A DNA stretch of 64,000 nucleotides, from contig NZ_JBLWFS010000019.1 in NCBI RefSeq assembly GCF_048323755.1, positions 18,611 through 82,610 on the forward strand. The letters are read 5' to 3'. Positions 17,857 to 26,978 of this stretch are shown here, piece by piece (the first letter of the stretch is position 1; every line of letters begins with the position of its first letter). The notes below the pieces were generated by a model, which was given only the letters and a program-made list of their open reading frames with translations, did no database searches and was not told the origin of the DNA. The DNA comes from Alkalihalobacterium sp048323755. GTDB taxonomy: Bacteria; Bacillota; Bacilli; Bacillales; Bacillaceae_F. The position numbers and the translations under genes are program-made.

Positions 17857-18066
17857 ACCTCTCCCTCCAAAACAGGAAATTACTATCTAAATTGTCCTAG
17901 TATGGTTATGATTTGCATTAAGTACTAAATTATGTATTTTAGTTATGAAAAGCGATGTTACAGTTACTCTGATTAATAAAGAATGCTTATTAAGCATCAT
18001 CATCTAAAAAATAAAAGATCATAATATATGCCCTCATAGCTGTAACATGTAATGACTAGACCAAAG

Positions 18067-18103
18067 AAAAAAAGACCAAAGGACTAATCGCCCATTTGGT
18101 CTC
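18067..18103 (-). terminator. Terminator overlapping the end of sigF
   Basis: On the minus strand AGACCAAATGGG pairs with CCTTTGGTCT, followed by seven T residues. The left arm lies inside the last codons of sigF, so the coding sequence and terminator share bases. It ends the spoIIA operon before spoVAA. Confidence 0.85.
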
Positions 18104-18842
18104 TAATCTGTTCAAGTATTTTCTTTTCTAATCTTGAAACTTGTACTTGAGATATTCCGAGTCGCTCAGCTACTTCAGATTGAGTCTGATCTTTGTAATA
18201 TCTCAAATATACGATAAGTCGTTCTCGTTCATCTAAATGGCGGATCGCCTCAGTTAGAGCAATCTTATCAAACCACTTATTACCCGTTTGATCAGCGATT
18301 TGATCTAAAAGCGTAATAGGATCTCCATCATTTTCATAGACTGTTTCATGAATGGACGTTAATGAACGACTTGCTTCTCCTGCAAATACTACCTCCTCAG
18401 GAGAGATTTCTAGTTTTTCAGCAATCTCATTTACCGTAGGAACTCGTCCTAACGTTTTGGAAAGTTCGTCTTTGACCTTACGAATTTTATTACCCAACTC
18501 TTTTATCGATCGACTCACTTTAACCGTTCCGTCATCTCGCAGGAAGCGTTGAATTTCACCGATAATCATTGGGACAGCATACGTTGAAAACTTCACATCA
18601 TACGACAAGTCAAACTTATCGACTGATTTAATTAGGCCAATACAACCAATTTGGAACAAATCGTCTGCTTCATATCCCCGGTTTAAAAAACGTTGGACGA
18701 CAGACCAAACAAGGCGAGTGTTTCGGTTCACAATTAAGTCCCTAGCTTCTACATCACCTGCTTGACTTCGTTCAATAAGCTTTTTAATTTCATCATCTTT
18801 TAAGTAGGCATCGTTATTTCCATGCTTAACCTCCACATCCAT
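18084..18842 (-). CDS. sigF: RNA polymerase sigma-F factor (forespore)
   Basis: First compartment-specific sigma factor of sporulation (252 residues), active in the forespore. Region 2 includes RLVWSVVQRFLNRGYEADDLFQIGCIGLIK with the core-binding DLFQIG motif (about 61-66) and FSTYAVPMIIGEIQRFLRDDG. Region 3 begins VSRSIKELGNKIRK, and region 4 has the helix-turn-helix TQSEVAERLGISQVQVSRLE (about 217-236). It is held inactive by SpoIIAB, encoded just upstream with a 12-base gap. Confidence 0.97.
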   Translation of the reverse strand: MDVEVKHGNNDAYLKDDEIKKLIERSQAGDVEARDLIVNRNTRLVWSVVQRFLNRGYEADDLFQIGCIGLIKSVDKFDLSYDVKFSTYAVPMIIGEIQRFLRDDGTVKVSRSIKELGNKIRKVKDELSKTLGRVPTVNEIAEKLEISPEEVVFAGEASRSLTSIHETVYENDGDPITLLDQIADQTGNKWFDKIALTEAIRHLDERERLIVYLRYYKDQTQSEVAERLGISQVQVSRLEKKILEQIRDQMGD

Positions 18843-18854
18843 AGGCAGGACTCC

Positions 18855-19295
18855 TTAATTGCACATGGCTTTGCTTTTTGATAGATATTTTTTTAAATAT
18901 ACGGTTGTACCCATCATCGGTTCAGAGATGACTTGAAGTTCATCCATGAAGTTTTCCATGATCGTAAAGCCCATACCAGACCGTTCCAACTCTGGCTTCG
19001 TTGTATATAACGGCTGTTTCGCTTCGTTGATATTATCGATGCCTACACCTTCATCACGAATAATGAGTTCAATCGTATCTTGTTCTAGTGTTACTGAAAT
19101 GAAAACAGTTCCTTCTGGCTGATTATGATAGCCATGAATAATCGCATTTGTAACTGCTTCAGAAACGACTGTTTTGATCTCTGTAATTTCTTCCATCGTC
19201 GGATCAAGTTGTGCAACAAAGGCACCAACAGTTACCCGAGCAAATGCCTCATTTTGACTTAAAGCTGAGAACTTTATCTCCATAGAATTCTTCAT
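18855..19295 (-). CDS. spoIIAB: Anti-sigma-F factor SpoIIAB
   Basis: Serine kinase and anti-sigma factor of the GHKL ATPase fold (146 residues). It binds sigma-F and phosphorylates SpoIIAA. The N box EAVTNAIIHGY (about 46-56), the G1 box DEGVGI (about 80-85) and the SGMGFTIME (G2) segment are intact. It starts three bases after the spoIIAA stop and is expressed as the middle gene of the spoIIA operon. Confidence 0.97.
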   Translation of the reverse strand: MKNSMEIKFSALSQNEAFARVTVGAFVAQLDPTMEEITEIKTVVSEAVTNAIIHGYHNQPEGTVFISVTLEQDTIELIIRDEGVGIDNINEAKQPLYTTKPELERSGMGFTIMENFMDELQVISEPMMGTTVYLKKYLSKSKAMCN

Positions 19296-19298
19296 TGA

Positions 19299-19658
19299 TT
19301 AAGCCACCCCCAATGTCTGCAAGGCAAATTGTTCACTTTCCTCAAGCCTTACAATTTTAAATAGGCCAGACATCTCGAAAAGTCGTTTAACTGCTGGTGA
19401 AATTGCACAGACAACCATTTCTCCATCATTATTTTTCACTTGTTTATAGCGACCAAGTATTACTCCTAGACCAGAACTATCCATAAATGAAAGTTGCTCA
19501 AGGTTTAAAACGATATGCTTTAAATCTTGATCCACAAACTGTCTTTCAACTTGTGTTCTTAATTGCTCTGCTGTGTGATGGTCTAGCTCACCTTCGAGGC
19601 GAACTAACAAAACACTGCCTCTTTGCTCTAAATCAATGATTAAACTCACTGGTCTCAC
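19299..19658 (-). CDS. spoIIAA: Anti-sigma-F factor antagonist SpoIIAA
   Basis: STAS-domain protein (119 residues) that releases sigma-F from SpoIIAB when unphosphorylated; phosphorylation by SpoIIAB and dephosphorylation by SpoIIE switch it. The phosphorylated serine lies in FMDSSGLGVILGRYK (about residues 56-70). First gene of the spoIIA operon, about 200 bases downstream of dacF. A TTGACG/TACTAT pair with 18-base spacing occurs in that gap on the minus strand, but the sigma-H promoter expected from B. subtilis could not be identified with confidence. Confidence 0.97.
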   Translation of the reverse strand: MRPVSLIIDLEQRGSVLLVRLEGELDHHTAEQLRTQVERQFVDQDLKHIVLNLEQLSFMDSSGLGVILGRYKQVKNNDGEMVVCAISPAVKRLFEMSGLFKIVRLEESEQFALQTLGVA

Positions 19659-19860
19659 TCCCTCAATGGTAGTAGGAACATACTTAATTAATCATGTCCC
19701 ATAATGTTCTGCTAGAGAGAGTTTCTATATTTCACCTGCTTACTCCTTCTCGGTGACAAAACTAGTGAAATTTAGTCGTAAATAGTAATAATTCTATATC
19801 CCATTCGTCAAAAGATAACAAAGTTTCTCAAAGTATTTGGCGTATTCGTTGCTATTGTTT

Positions 19861-21024
19861 TTAATGGACTTGACCAAATTTACCTAATGTACGTTTAAAT
19901 AATTGCCACCAAGAAGCAGACGGCACATCTTCAACTGCAACAAGATCTGTTTCGGAAACGACCTGCCCTTCATTTTCAATAATTAACGTACCTAATTTAT
20001 CACCTTTTTTAATTGGTGCTTTTAGGTCCTCTACAATTGTTACTTTTTCTGTCATATCTTCAACTGTTTCACCTTTTTTCGTTAACAATGAAACAGGTTC
20101 AGCTGTAACAGCTCCTACTTTATTAATTGCACCTTTACTCACTTTTACTTGTGCAAGTTCCTGGTCACGATCATACAACTTATGTGTCATATATTGACTA
20201 AAGGCATAGTCTAGCATTTCCGTAACTTGACGGTTTCTCTCTTTAGGAGATGGAGCGCCCATAATGACAGAGATGACACGCATCCCATTCTTCGCTGCAG
20301 TCGCTGTCAAACAATACTTCGCCTCACTCGTATATCCTGTTTTTAATCCATCCACACCTGGATAAAATTTAACTAATTTATTTGTATTGACGAGCCAAAA
20401 CTGTTTGTCCGTGTTTTGCCGTAAGTAATCTTCATAAATTCCTGTGAAGTTTGTAATATCCTCATATTTTAATAATTCTTTTGACATCATCGCTAAATCT
20501 TTTGCTGTCGTATAGTGGTCAGGTGAAGGCAATCCATTCGAGTTATTGAAGTTTGTATTTTGAAGTCCAAGCTCTTTTGCTCTTTCATTCATCATACGAA
20601 CAAACTCTTCCTCAGAACCTGCAATATGTTCTGCCATAGCTACTGAAGCATCATTTCCTGAAGCTACCGCAATTGCTTTTAGCATATCAGTAACAGTCAT
20701 TTCTTCTCCAGGTTCTAAGAAGATTTGTGAACCACCCATCGATGCTGCTCGTTCACTTGTGCGGACTTTATCATCATATTTAATTTTACCTTTATCGAGT
20801 GCCTCCATAATTAAAAGCATCGTCATGATTTTCGTCATACTTGCCGGTGGTAATTCTTTGTCACTATTCTTTTCAAATAAGATTTCTCCAGTATCTCGTT
20901 CAATTAATATCGCAGAAGAAGCATCTGGCGCTAACTGTACCCCTTTTTCTGCAGCTAAACTGCTTGTAGAAAACATACTCATAATGAGTACGAACGATAA
21001 CATTGATGAAATGATAGCCCTCAT
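19861..21024 (-). CDS. dacF: D-alanyl-D-alanine carboxypeptidase DacF
   Basis: Low-molecular-weight penicillin-binding protein (387 residues) that trims D-Ala from peptidoglycan stem peptides; in Bacillus DacF is made in the forespore and affects cortex crosslinking. A signal peptide ends at about residue 24 (SLAAEK). The penicillin-binding motifs are PASMTKIM (SxxK, about 61-68), SGNDAS (SxN, about 122-127) and KTGYT (KTG, about 228-232). A C-terminal beta domain (about 280-370) follows, with an amphipathic tail for membrane attachment. It lies upstream of spoIIA as in B. subtilis. A sigma-F-like promoter is present. Confidence 0.95.
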   Translation of the reverse strand: MRAIISSMLSFVLIMSMFSTSSLAAEKGVQLAPDASSAILIERDTGEILFEKNSDKELPPASMTKIMTMLLIMEALDKGKIKYDDKVRTSERAASMGGSQIFLEPGEEMTVTDMLKAIAVASGNDASVAMAEHIAGSEEEFVRMMNERAKELGLQNTNFNNSNGLPSPDHYTTAKDLAMMSKELLKYEDITNFTGIYEDYLRQNTDKQFWLVNTNKLVKFYPGVDGLKTGYTSEAKYCLTATAAKNGMRVISVIMGAPSPKERNRQVTEMLDYAFSQYMTHKLYDRDQELAQVKVSKGAINKVGAVTAEPVSLLTKKGETVEDMTEKVTIVEDLKAPIKKGDKLGTLIIENEGQVVSETDLVAVEDVPSASWWQLFKRTLGKFGQVH

Positions 21025-21085
21025 GTTCCAATGACCTCCAATTTTGTTAGTGATTTTTACAGATTAAGACTAATTCTTTTCTAAT

Positions 21086-21114
21086 AATTTTTTCCAATTC
21101 ATAAAAGTTTATAC
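21086..21114 (-). promoter_or_regulatory. Putative sigma-F-type promoter of dacF
   Basis: The minus strand has GTATA (21114-21110), a 14-base spacer, then GGAAAAAATT (21095-21086). These agree with the forespore sigma-F consensus (GYATA and GGnnAnAnT). dacF is known to be forespore-transcribed in B. subtilis, which fits, but the low complexity of the region limits confidence. Confidence 0.5.
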
Positions 21115-21239
21115 ATATAAATGTGAAACTTCGTAATCAAAGGGGTAGCTGGTAGCTGGTTGCACTAGAAATTCAAGTAAAGTGTAAAAGGCAGATCTAT
21201 CAGGACATAAACATGTACTTGAAAGATTTAACTCCATAG

Positions 21240-21269
21240 AAAAAAGAGACTAGCATTGCGCTAGCCTCT
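21240..21269 (-). terminator. pdp terminator
   Basis: On the minus strand AGAGGCTAGC pairs with GCTAGTCTCT followed by six T residues, directly after the pdp stop codon. It ends the deoB-pnp-pnp-pdp operon. Confidence 0.9.
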
Positions 21270-21275
21270 GAGTAT

Positions 21276-22577
21276 TTATGAAATTGTATTGTAGATGAGT
21301 GTAGGAGGATTGACTGGATTTTGCACTATTGTATAAGACCCTTGGACTAATTCAATAACGCTCGCAACATTTTCACTATTACTATGAAGAGTTGCTATGG
21401 CCTCTCCCTCTTTTACTTGATCTCCAATCTTTTTATGAAGAATAATTCCAACAGCTAAATCGATTGAAGATTCTTTAGTTGCTCTTCCTGCTCCCAACGT
21501 CATCGCCGCTAAGCCGATTTTATCAGCTACAATTTTAGAGATGTAGCCACTTTCAGTTGCCTTAATTGGAATTTCAAATGACGCAGTCGGTAACTTATCA
21601 AGATCATCAACAACAGTTAAATCGCCACCTTGAGCGGCAATAAACGCTTTTAACTTTTCGATTGCAGCCCCATTAGTAATCACTTCTTGGAGCTTAGCTC
21701 TTGCTTCCTCAATTGAAGTTGCTTGTTTTGCCAGGAAAACCATATAACTGCCCAGCGTCAAACAAAGCTCTAGCAAATCATCAGGTCCATTTCCTTTTAA
21801 CATTTCAATTGCTTCTCTTACCTCCAAAGCGTTACCAACTGAATATCCCAACGGTTGGTTCATGTCTGATATAATTGCCATTGTTTGTCTACCAAGATTA
21901 TTTCCTATCTCAACCATCGCTTCTGCCAATTCTTTAGACTTTTCAAGCTCTTTCATAAAGGCACCAGAGCCGGTCTTTACATCTAAAACGATCGCATCTG
22001 CTCCAGACGCAATTTTTTTACTCATAATTGAACTTGCAATTAACGGGATGGAATTAACCGTAGCCGTTACATCACGTAGGCCGTAAAGCTTTTTATCAGC
22101 AGGTGTTAAGTTTGCGGTTTGTCCGATCACTGCTAATTTATTTTTATTAACGAGTTCACTAAATTCACTCGTATCAATTTCTACATGAAAACCAGGGATT
22201 GCTTCAAGTTTATCAATTGTTCCACCGGTATGACCTAAGCCACGGCCAGACATTTTAGCAACAGGAACACCCGCAGCTGCTACTAAGGGTGCTAACGCAA
22301 TTGTTGTTTTATCCCCTACTCCACCAGTAGAATGCTTATCCACTTTTATTCCTTCTATTTCTGATAAATCTATTTGATCACCAGATTCAACCATTGCCAT
22401 CGTTAAAGATGCACGTTCTTGCGGTGTCATATCTTGAAAAAAGATAGCCATCGCAAATGCAGAAATTTGATAGTCCGGAATCTCATCATTTGTGTACCCT
22501 TTAATGATGAATTCTATTTCTTCTTTGGTTAATTCCGCACCATCTCGTTTTTTTTCAATTAAATCGACCATTCTCAT
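21276..22577 (-). CDS. pdp: Pyrimidine-nucleoside phosphorylase
   Basis: Cleaves uridine, thymidine and deoxyuridine with phosphate to give the free base and (deoxy)ribose 1-phosphate. The 433 residues have the family phosphate/nucleoside motif DKHSTGGVGDKTTI (about 80-93) and KMSGRGLGHTGGTIDKLEAI split across about 108-127. The start MRMVDLIEKK matches B. subtilis Pdp. Last gene of the nucleoside catabolism operon with deoB and two purine nucleoside phosphorylases; product pentose 1-phosphates feed DeoB. Confidence 0.96.
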   Translation of the reverse strand: MRMVDLIEKKRDGAELTKEEIEFIIKGYTNDEIPDYQISAFAMAIFFQDMTPQERASLTMAMVESGDQIDLSEIEGIKVDKHSTGGVGDKTTIALAPLVAAAGVPVAKMSGRGLGHTGGTIDKLEAIPGFHVEIDTSEFSELVNKNKLAVIGQTANLTPADKKLYGLRDVTATVNSIPLIASSIMSKKIASGADAIVLDVKTGSGAFMKELEKSKELAEAMVEIGNNLGRQTMAIISDMNQPLGYSVGNALEVREAIEMLKGNGPDDLLELCLTLGSYMVFLAKQATSIEEARAKLQEVITNGAAIEKLKAFIAAQGGDLTVVDDLDKLPTASFEIPIKATESGYISKIVADKIGLAAMTLGAGRATKESSIDLAVGIILHKKIGDQVKEGEAIATLHSNSENVASVIELVQGSYTIVQNPVNPPTLIYNTIS

Positions 22578-22590
22578 TGAATGTTACACC

Positions 22591-23418
22591 TCACAGCTCG
22601 ACATCTGCTACAATTTTCTTAACAAGCTTAATAAATTTTGGTTTTGTGCGGTTCGCGACCTCAACTACCTGCTCATGAGTAATTCCTTCTAAATCTTCAC
22701 CAATTGCCATATCAGTAATACAAGAAATACCAATCACTTTCATTTGTGCATGGCTTGCTACAATTACCTCTGGAACAGTAGACATACCAATTACGTCGCC
22801 ACCCAGATTTCTTAACATAATAAGTTCTGCTCCAGACATATATGTTGGACCAGTCACACCAGCATAAACCCCTTTTTGGAGTTTTATATCTAGTTCATTT
22901 CCTACTTGTGCTACAAAATCAACAAGCTTAGGTGTATAAGCACTGCTCATATCAGGGAAACGTGGTCCTAGCTCATTGTAATTTGGCCCAATAAGCGGAT
23001 TTTCTCCTGTCATATTTAAGTGGTCCGTAATGATCATTAAATCTCCAGGAGCAAACTCTTTGTTCATTCCACCACAAGCATTTGTTACAACAATCAACTC
23101 AACACCTAGTTGCTTCATTACACGAACAGGAAACGTCACTTCTTGCATGGAGTAGCCTTCATAGTAATGAAAACGACCTTGCATCGCAATTACTTGTTTT
23201 CCTTCAAGTTGACCAATGACCAGTTGTCCGGCATGTCCTTCTACTGTTGAAACCGGGAAGTTAGGAATTTCACCATAAGGAATTTGAACTGGATTTTGAA
23301 CTTCATCTGCCAGCTCACCTAGACCTGAACCAAGTATTAAACCGATTTTTGGCTTCCCTGAAATTTTCTCTTCTATAAATGCAGCTGACTCGTTAATTTT
23401 TACTAACATGTTTTCCAT
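22591..23418 (-). CDS. Purine-nucleoside phosphorylase paralogue with altered base pocket
   Basis: Trimeric-type purine nucleoside phosphorylase (275 residues), closely similar to the gene next to it (23434-24252), evidently a tandem duplicate. The phosphate site (GSGLG at 30-34, GRFHYYEG at 81-88, STVPEV around 222-227) is intact. Two residues that read the purine differ: the Glu of the usual YETPAE motif is Met194 (PTYMSGAE), and the usual Asn of the SNMA/TNK segment is Asp236 (CITDMA). In human PNP these positions are Glu201 and Asn243, which fix 6-oxopurines; Asp at the second position occurs in methylthioadenosine phosphorylases. I infer altered substrate preference, perhaps toward 6-aminopurines. 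Confidence 0.88.
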   Translation of the reverse strand: MENMLVKINESAAFIEEKISGKPKIGLILGSGLGELADEVQNPVQIPYGEIPNFPVSTVEGHAGQLVIGQLEGKQVIAMQGRFHYYEGYSMQEVTFPVRVMKQLGVELIVVTNACGGMNKEFAPGDLMIITDHLNMTGENPLIGPNYNELGPRFPDMSSAYTPKLVDFVAQVGNELDIKLQKGVYAGVTGPTYMSGAELIMLRNLGGDVIGMSTVPEVIVASHAQMKVIGISCITDMAIGEDLEGITHEQVVEVANRTKPKFIKLVKKIVADVEL

Positions 23419-23433
23419 ATGTATTACCCCTTC

Positions 23434-24252
23434 CTATATATCCTTCACAACGTTTTTAACTAGAGATAGAAAGTGCTCTTTAACTTGTTCTGTTGTTTCG
23501 ATCACTTCATCGTGTGTCAAAGGTTGATCTAAAATCCCTGCTGCCATATTAGAAATACAAGAAATTCCAAGAACTTCGATACCAGAATGACGAGCAACAA
23601 TCACTTCAGGAACAGTAGACATTCCAACCGCATCTCCGCCAATCTTACGTATCATACGAACTTCAGCTGGCGTTTCATAGCAAGGACCCGTATTTCCTAC
23701 GTAAACTCCTTCTTGAACTGAAATGTTTAGACTCTCAGCCACTCTTTTTGCTAAACTACGTAAGCTTGGAGAGTAAGCATTCGACATATCAGGAAAACGA
23801 ACCCCAAACTCTGGATCATTTCGACCAATAAGTGGGTTTTGATTCATATTATTAATATGATCACTAATAATCATTAGATCACCAGCTTGGAAACTTTCAT
23901 TTACACCGCCAGCCGCGTTCGTTACGATCACAGTCTGTACTCCTAATTCTTTCATAACCCGAACAGGAAACGTTACTTTTTCTAGCGTATAGCCTTCGTA
24001 AAAGTGAAATCTTCCTTGCATCGCGACTACATCTTTTCCTTGTAATGTCCCTAGTACGAGTTGACCGGCATGACCTTCAACAGTTGATACTGGAAAATTC
24101 GGTATTTGATCGTATGGGATTTTCACCGGATTTTCAATTTCTTCTGCCAGTACTCCTAGTCCTGAGCCTAATATAAGACCAATTTGAGGTTTCTTATTAA
24201 ATTTACTACGAATATATTCCGCAGCTTCTGTCATCAATTGCTTGTTTATCAT
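23434..24252 (-). CDS. punA: Purine-nucleoside phosphorylase (inosine/guanosine type)
   Basis: Trimeric PNP (272 residues) that phosphorolyses inosine and guanosine. Phosphate-binding motifs GSGLG (29-33) and GRFHFYEG (80-87) and the STVPEVIVARHSG segment are present. The 6-oxopurine-specific residues are canonical: Glu193 in CYETPAE and Asn235 in CISNMAAG. It corresponds to B. subtilis PupG/PunA, which also follows deoB (drm). It lies 11 bases after deoB and 15 bases before its paralogue, so all belong to one transcript. Confidence 0.95.
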   Translation of the reverse strand: MINKQLMTEAAEYIRSKFNKKPQIGLILGSGLGVLAEEIENPVKIPYDQIPNFPVSTVEGHAGQLVLGTLQGKDVVAMQGRFHFYEGYTLEKVTFPVRVMKELGVQTVIVTNAAGGVNESFQAGDLMIISDHINNMNQNPLIGRNDPEFGVRFPDMSNAYSPSLRSLAKRVAESLNISVQEGVYVGNTGPCYETPAEVRMIRKIGGDAVGMSTVPEVIVARHSGIEVLGISCISNMAAGILDQPLTHDEVIETTEQVKEHFLSLVKNVVKDI

Positions 24253-24263
24253 CTTATCTCCTC

Positions 24264-25445
24264 CTAAATTTCATTTAAGAAGCTAGTACCGTATGCAGGC
24301 ATTTTCACAGAAAAATTATCAGCAACAGTTGCTCCTACATCAGCGAAAGTTTGCCTAATCGATAAATCTTTACCGACTTCTATGCCTTTGTAGTAAACAA
24401 GAAGAGGCACAAATTCTCGCGTATGATCGGTACCCTGGTGGGTAGGGTCATTACCATGATCTGCTGTAATAATGAGCAAATCATCATCTACTAGTTGTTC
24501 GAGAACATCAGCTAATTGTTGATCGAAGGCTTCTAGAGCTTTGCCGTATCCTTCTGGATCTCTTCTGTGACCAAAGTTTGCATCAAAATCAACTAGATTT
24601 AAGAAGCTAATTCCGGTAAAGTCCATATTGATACTTTCTAACAATTTGTCCATCCCATCATCATTTGACGTTGTTCGCATGGACTGAGTAATTCCTTCAC
24701 CATCATAGATGTCACTAATTTTCCCAATAGCGATGGAGTCAAGTTGTGCATCTGCTAATTCATTCATTACCGTACGACCAAATGGCTTTATCGCATAATC
24801 ATGGCGATTGGCCGTTCGTTGCCAGTTTCCTTTTTCTCCAATAAAAGGTCTTGCGATTATTCTGCCGACCATATATTTTGGATCCATTGTAAGTTCACGT
24901 ACTTTTTTACAAATATCATATAACTCATCAATCGGTACAACGTTTTCATGGGCGGCAATTTGAAGAACAGAATCAGCTGAAGTATAGACGATGATCGCAC
25001 CTTTCTCCACATGTTCTTGACCTAACTCTTTTAAAATTTCTGTCCCACTGGCTACCTTATTTCCAATTACTTTGCGACCTGTAATCTCCTCAATCTTTTC
25101 GATTAATTCATTTGGAAACCCTTCTGGAAATGTAAGAAATGGCTCTTGTATGTTAAGACCCATTATTTCCCAATGTCCAGTCATTGTATCTTTACCATTT
25201 GATGCTTCCTGCATTTTTCCAAAATGAGCAAGCGGTTGATTGGCTTTGGGTATACCTTTAATTTCCTTTATATTACTTAAACCTAACTTTGCCATATTCG
25301 GCATATGTAATCCATTCATATGTTCTGCTATATGACCTAATGTATCTGCACCTTCATCATTAAACTTGGCTGCATCAGGCGCTTCTCCAATACCAACTGA
25401 GTCCATCACAACTATAAAAATTCTTTTAAAACGATAAGTTGACAT
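24264..25445 (-). CDS. deoB: Phosphopentomutase DeoB
   Basis: Metalloenzyme of the alkaline-phosphatase superfamily (393 residues) that interconverts (deoxy)ribose 1-phosphate and 5-phosphate, linking nucleoside breakdown to central metabolism. Metal-binding motifs are MDSVGIGEAPDA (about 14-25, with the first Asp), DTMTGHWEIMG (nucleophile Thr at about 86) and ITADHGNDPT...DHTREFVPLL (about 323-347). First gene of a four-gene operon with two PNPs and pdp. Equivalent to B. subtilis drm. Confidence 0.97.
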   Translation of the reverse strand: MSTYRFKRIFIVVMDSVGIGEAPDAAKFNDEGADTLGHIAEHMNGLHMPNMAKLGLSNIKEIKGIPKANQPLAHFGKMQEASNGKDTMTGHWEIMGLNIQEPFLTFPEGFPNELIEKIEEITGRKVIGNKVASGTEILKELGQEHVEKGAIIVYTSADSVLQIAAHENVVPIDELYDICKKVRELTMDPKYMVGRIIARPFIGEKGNWQRTANRHDYAIKPFGRTVMNELADAQLDSIAIGKISDIYDGEGITQSMRTTSNDDGMDKLLESINMDFTGISFLNLVDFDANFGHRRDPEGYGKALEAFDQQLADVLEQLVDDDLLIITADHGNDPTHQGTDHTREFVPLLVYYKGIEVGKDLSIRQTFADVGATVADNFSVKMPAYGTSFLNEI

Positions 25446-25611
25446 ATAATGACCTCCAATGCTTCGTACCTTTTTTTACTATACCCTAACACTATAGGAA
25501 ATAATATGCACTACGTTATGTTAATTATAGAGCAAAACCCTATTAGTTAGGTTGTTACATTTTTTATATACTTCACTTGTCTGATGTCAGACGTCTTGAT
25601 CGAAAAAGAAA

Positions 25612-26502
25612 TTACGCCCTTGGGTGATACTGGGCGTACACATCTTTTAATCTTGCTTTTGTTACATGTGTATAAATTTGTGTTGTTGAAATGTCAGCAT
25701 GACCTAACATCTCTTGGACTGCACGTAAGTCTGCTCCATTTTCAAGTAAGTGGGTTGCAAAAGAGTGCCTTAACGTATGAGGCGTTAACTCTTTGTTTAT
25801 ATTTGCTTTTTGAGCCAACCCTTTTAATATTTTCCAAAAGCCTTGCCTTGTTAATGGCTTACCATGATGATTAACAAACACAATCTGATGTTGATTTTTC
25901 TTCATCAGTTTAGGTCTAGATTCAGATAAATACTTTTCAAAAGCTTCGCTAGCCTTCGAACCGAGTGGAATGATTCGTTCTTTATTTCCTTTTCCAATAC
26001 AACGAACAAACCCCATCGTTATATGTACATCCTGCAGTTCGAGCTGGCATAGTTCAGAAACACGAATTCCTGTAGCATAGAGCACTTCAAGCATGGCTTG
26101 ATTTCGAAGATCTAATTCTGTATTCCCACTCGGAGCCTCGAGCAAAGCCTCAACTTCTTTAGTAGAAAGTACTTTTGGTAACCTCTTAGCTGCCTTTGGA
26201 GTTTCGATATGTACAGTTGGATCTCCTTCAGCAATTTTTTCTCGCAAGCAAAATTGATGAAAAGATCGTATAGACGCAATCGTCCTAGCAATTGTCGTAT
26301 CAGCTCTACCTTTATCTTTTAAATAATATAAATAGTTTAATATTCCGTTTCGATCAAATGCATTGATAGAACTTATTTGTTCTACTTCTTTCATGTACTT
26401 CATATATTGACGCAAATCTCTACGATAGGATTCAATGGTATTACTCGAAAGTCCTCGTTCTACCATACTATAGTGGATAAAATCTTCAATATGATCTAGC
26501 AT
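25612..26502 (-). CDS. xerD: Site-specific tyrosine recombinase XerD
   Basis: Chromosome dimer resolution recombinase that acts with XerC at dif. Taking the ATG at 26502 (preceded by AGGGG at 8 bases) gives 296 residues, the length of B. subtilis XerD (RipX). N-terminal SAM-like domain spans about 1-90. The catalytic domain has Arg in ATGIRVSELCQLELQD, Lys in GKGNKERIIP, the HTLRHSFATHLLENGADLRAV box and the tyrosine near TQIYTHVTK. Position between yqzK/fur and deoB matches B. subtilis, so it is the housekeeping enzyme rather than part of a mobile element. Its terminal codons (TACGCCC..GGGCGTA) could form a hairpin followed by T-rich sequence. Confidence 0.96.
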   Translation of the reverse strand: MLDHIEDFIHYSMVERGLSSNTIESYRRDLRQYMKYMKEVEQISSINAFDRNGILNYLYYLKDKGRADTTIARTIASIRSFHQFCLREKIAEGDPTVHIETPKAAKRLPKVLSTKEVEALLEAPSGNTELDLRNQAMLEVLYATGIRVSELCQLELQDVHITMGFVRCIGKGNKERIIPLGSKASEAFEKYLSESRPKLMKKNQHQIVFVNHHGKPLTRQGFWKILKGLAQKANINKELTPHTLRHSFATHLLENGADLRAVQEMLGHADISTTQIYTHVTKARLKDVYAQYHPRA

Positions 26503-26531
26503 GGCCACTTCCCCTAACCATTTAATGTGTG

Positions 26532-26762
26532 CTACTCTCCATAATGATAGAAAAACATTAACCTATCAAACCATGTCGGCTGTTCATTCACTTGTTCCAT
26601 TTGTATGACCTTTACAGCTCTTCCTTTCGGCTCATCGTATCGATGATAACTTTCATACTCTTCACTTACCCATAGAATACCATAATAGAACAAAAGTGTG
26701 CATCCCATAAATAGTACAAAAACTTTTAGTGTATTCCAAATGGCCTCTAACCATGATTTCAT
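26532..26762 (-). CDS. yqzK: YqzK-like small membrane protein (DUF4227)
   Basis: Small protein of 76 residues with one membrane helix (KVFVLFMGCTLLFYYGILWV, about 10-29) and a conserved soluble tail with YHRYDEPKG. It matches DUF4227 (B. subtilis YqzK), found between fur and xerD in bacilli. Function unknown. The ATG at 26762 is chosen over an upstream in-frame start because AGGAGG precedes it at 10 bases. Confidence 0.8.
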   Translation of the reverse strand: MKSWLEAIWNTLKVFVLFMGCTLLFYYGILWVSEEYESYHRYDEPKGRAVKVIQMEQVNEQPTWFDRLMFFYHYGE

Positions 26763-26946
26763 TTCACTCCGACCTCCTAGCAACCTTTCTAACAACAGAA
26801 GACCATTGAGAAAGGTAACTCTCTTAATACAAGATATGCCAAGATAAATCGTGTTTATACCTCATTAGTACAAGTTTCTATAAAAAGTATAATATTTCTA
26901 TTATCTTTGACCCATGAAGTGATACGGAAGGCCAGAACAGCAATAT

Positions 26947-26978
26947 AAAAAACCCTTTTCAAATGAGCAAAAGGGTTA
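26947..26978 (-). terminator. fur terminator
   Basis: On the minus strand AACCCTTTT pairs with AAAAGGGTT followed by T residues. The left arm begins at the fur stop codon. Confidence 0.8.

Noticed and set aside
17898..17904. CATACTA as a sigma-G -10 for spoVA
   Set aside because: The -10 fits, but no matching -35 lies 14-18 bases upstream, so a promoter was not called.
25612..26502. Tyrosine recombinase as a sign of an integrated element
   Set aside because: Length, motifs and synteny with fur, yqzK and deoB identify the housekeeping XerD.
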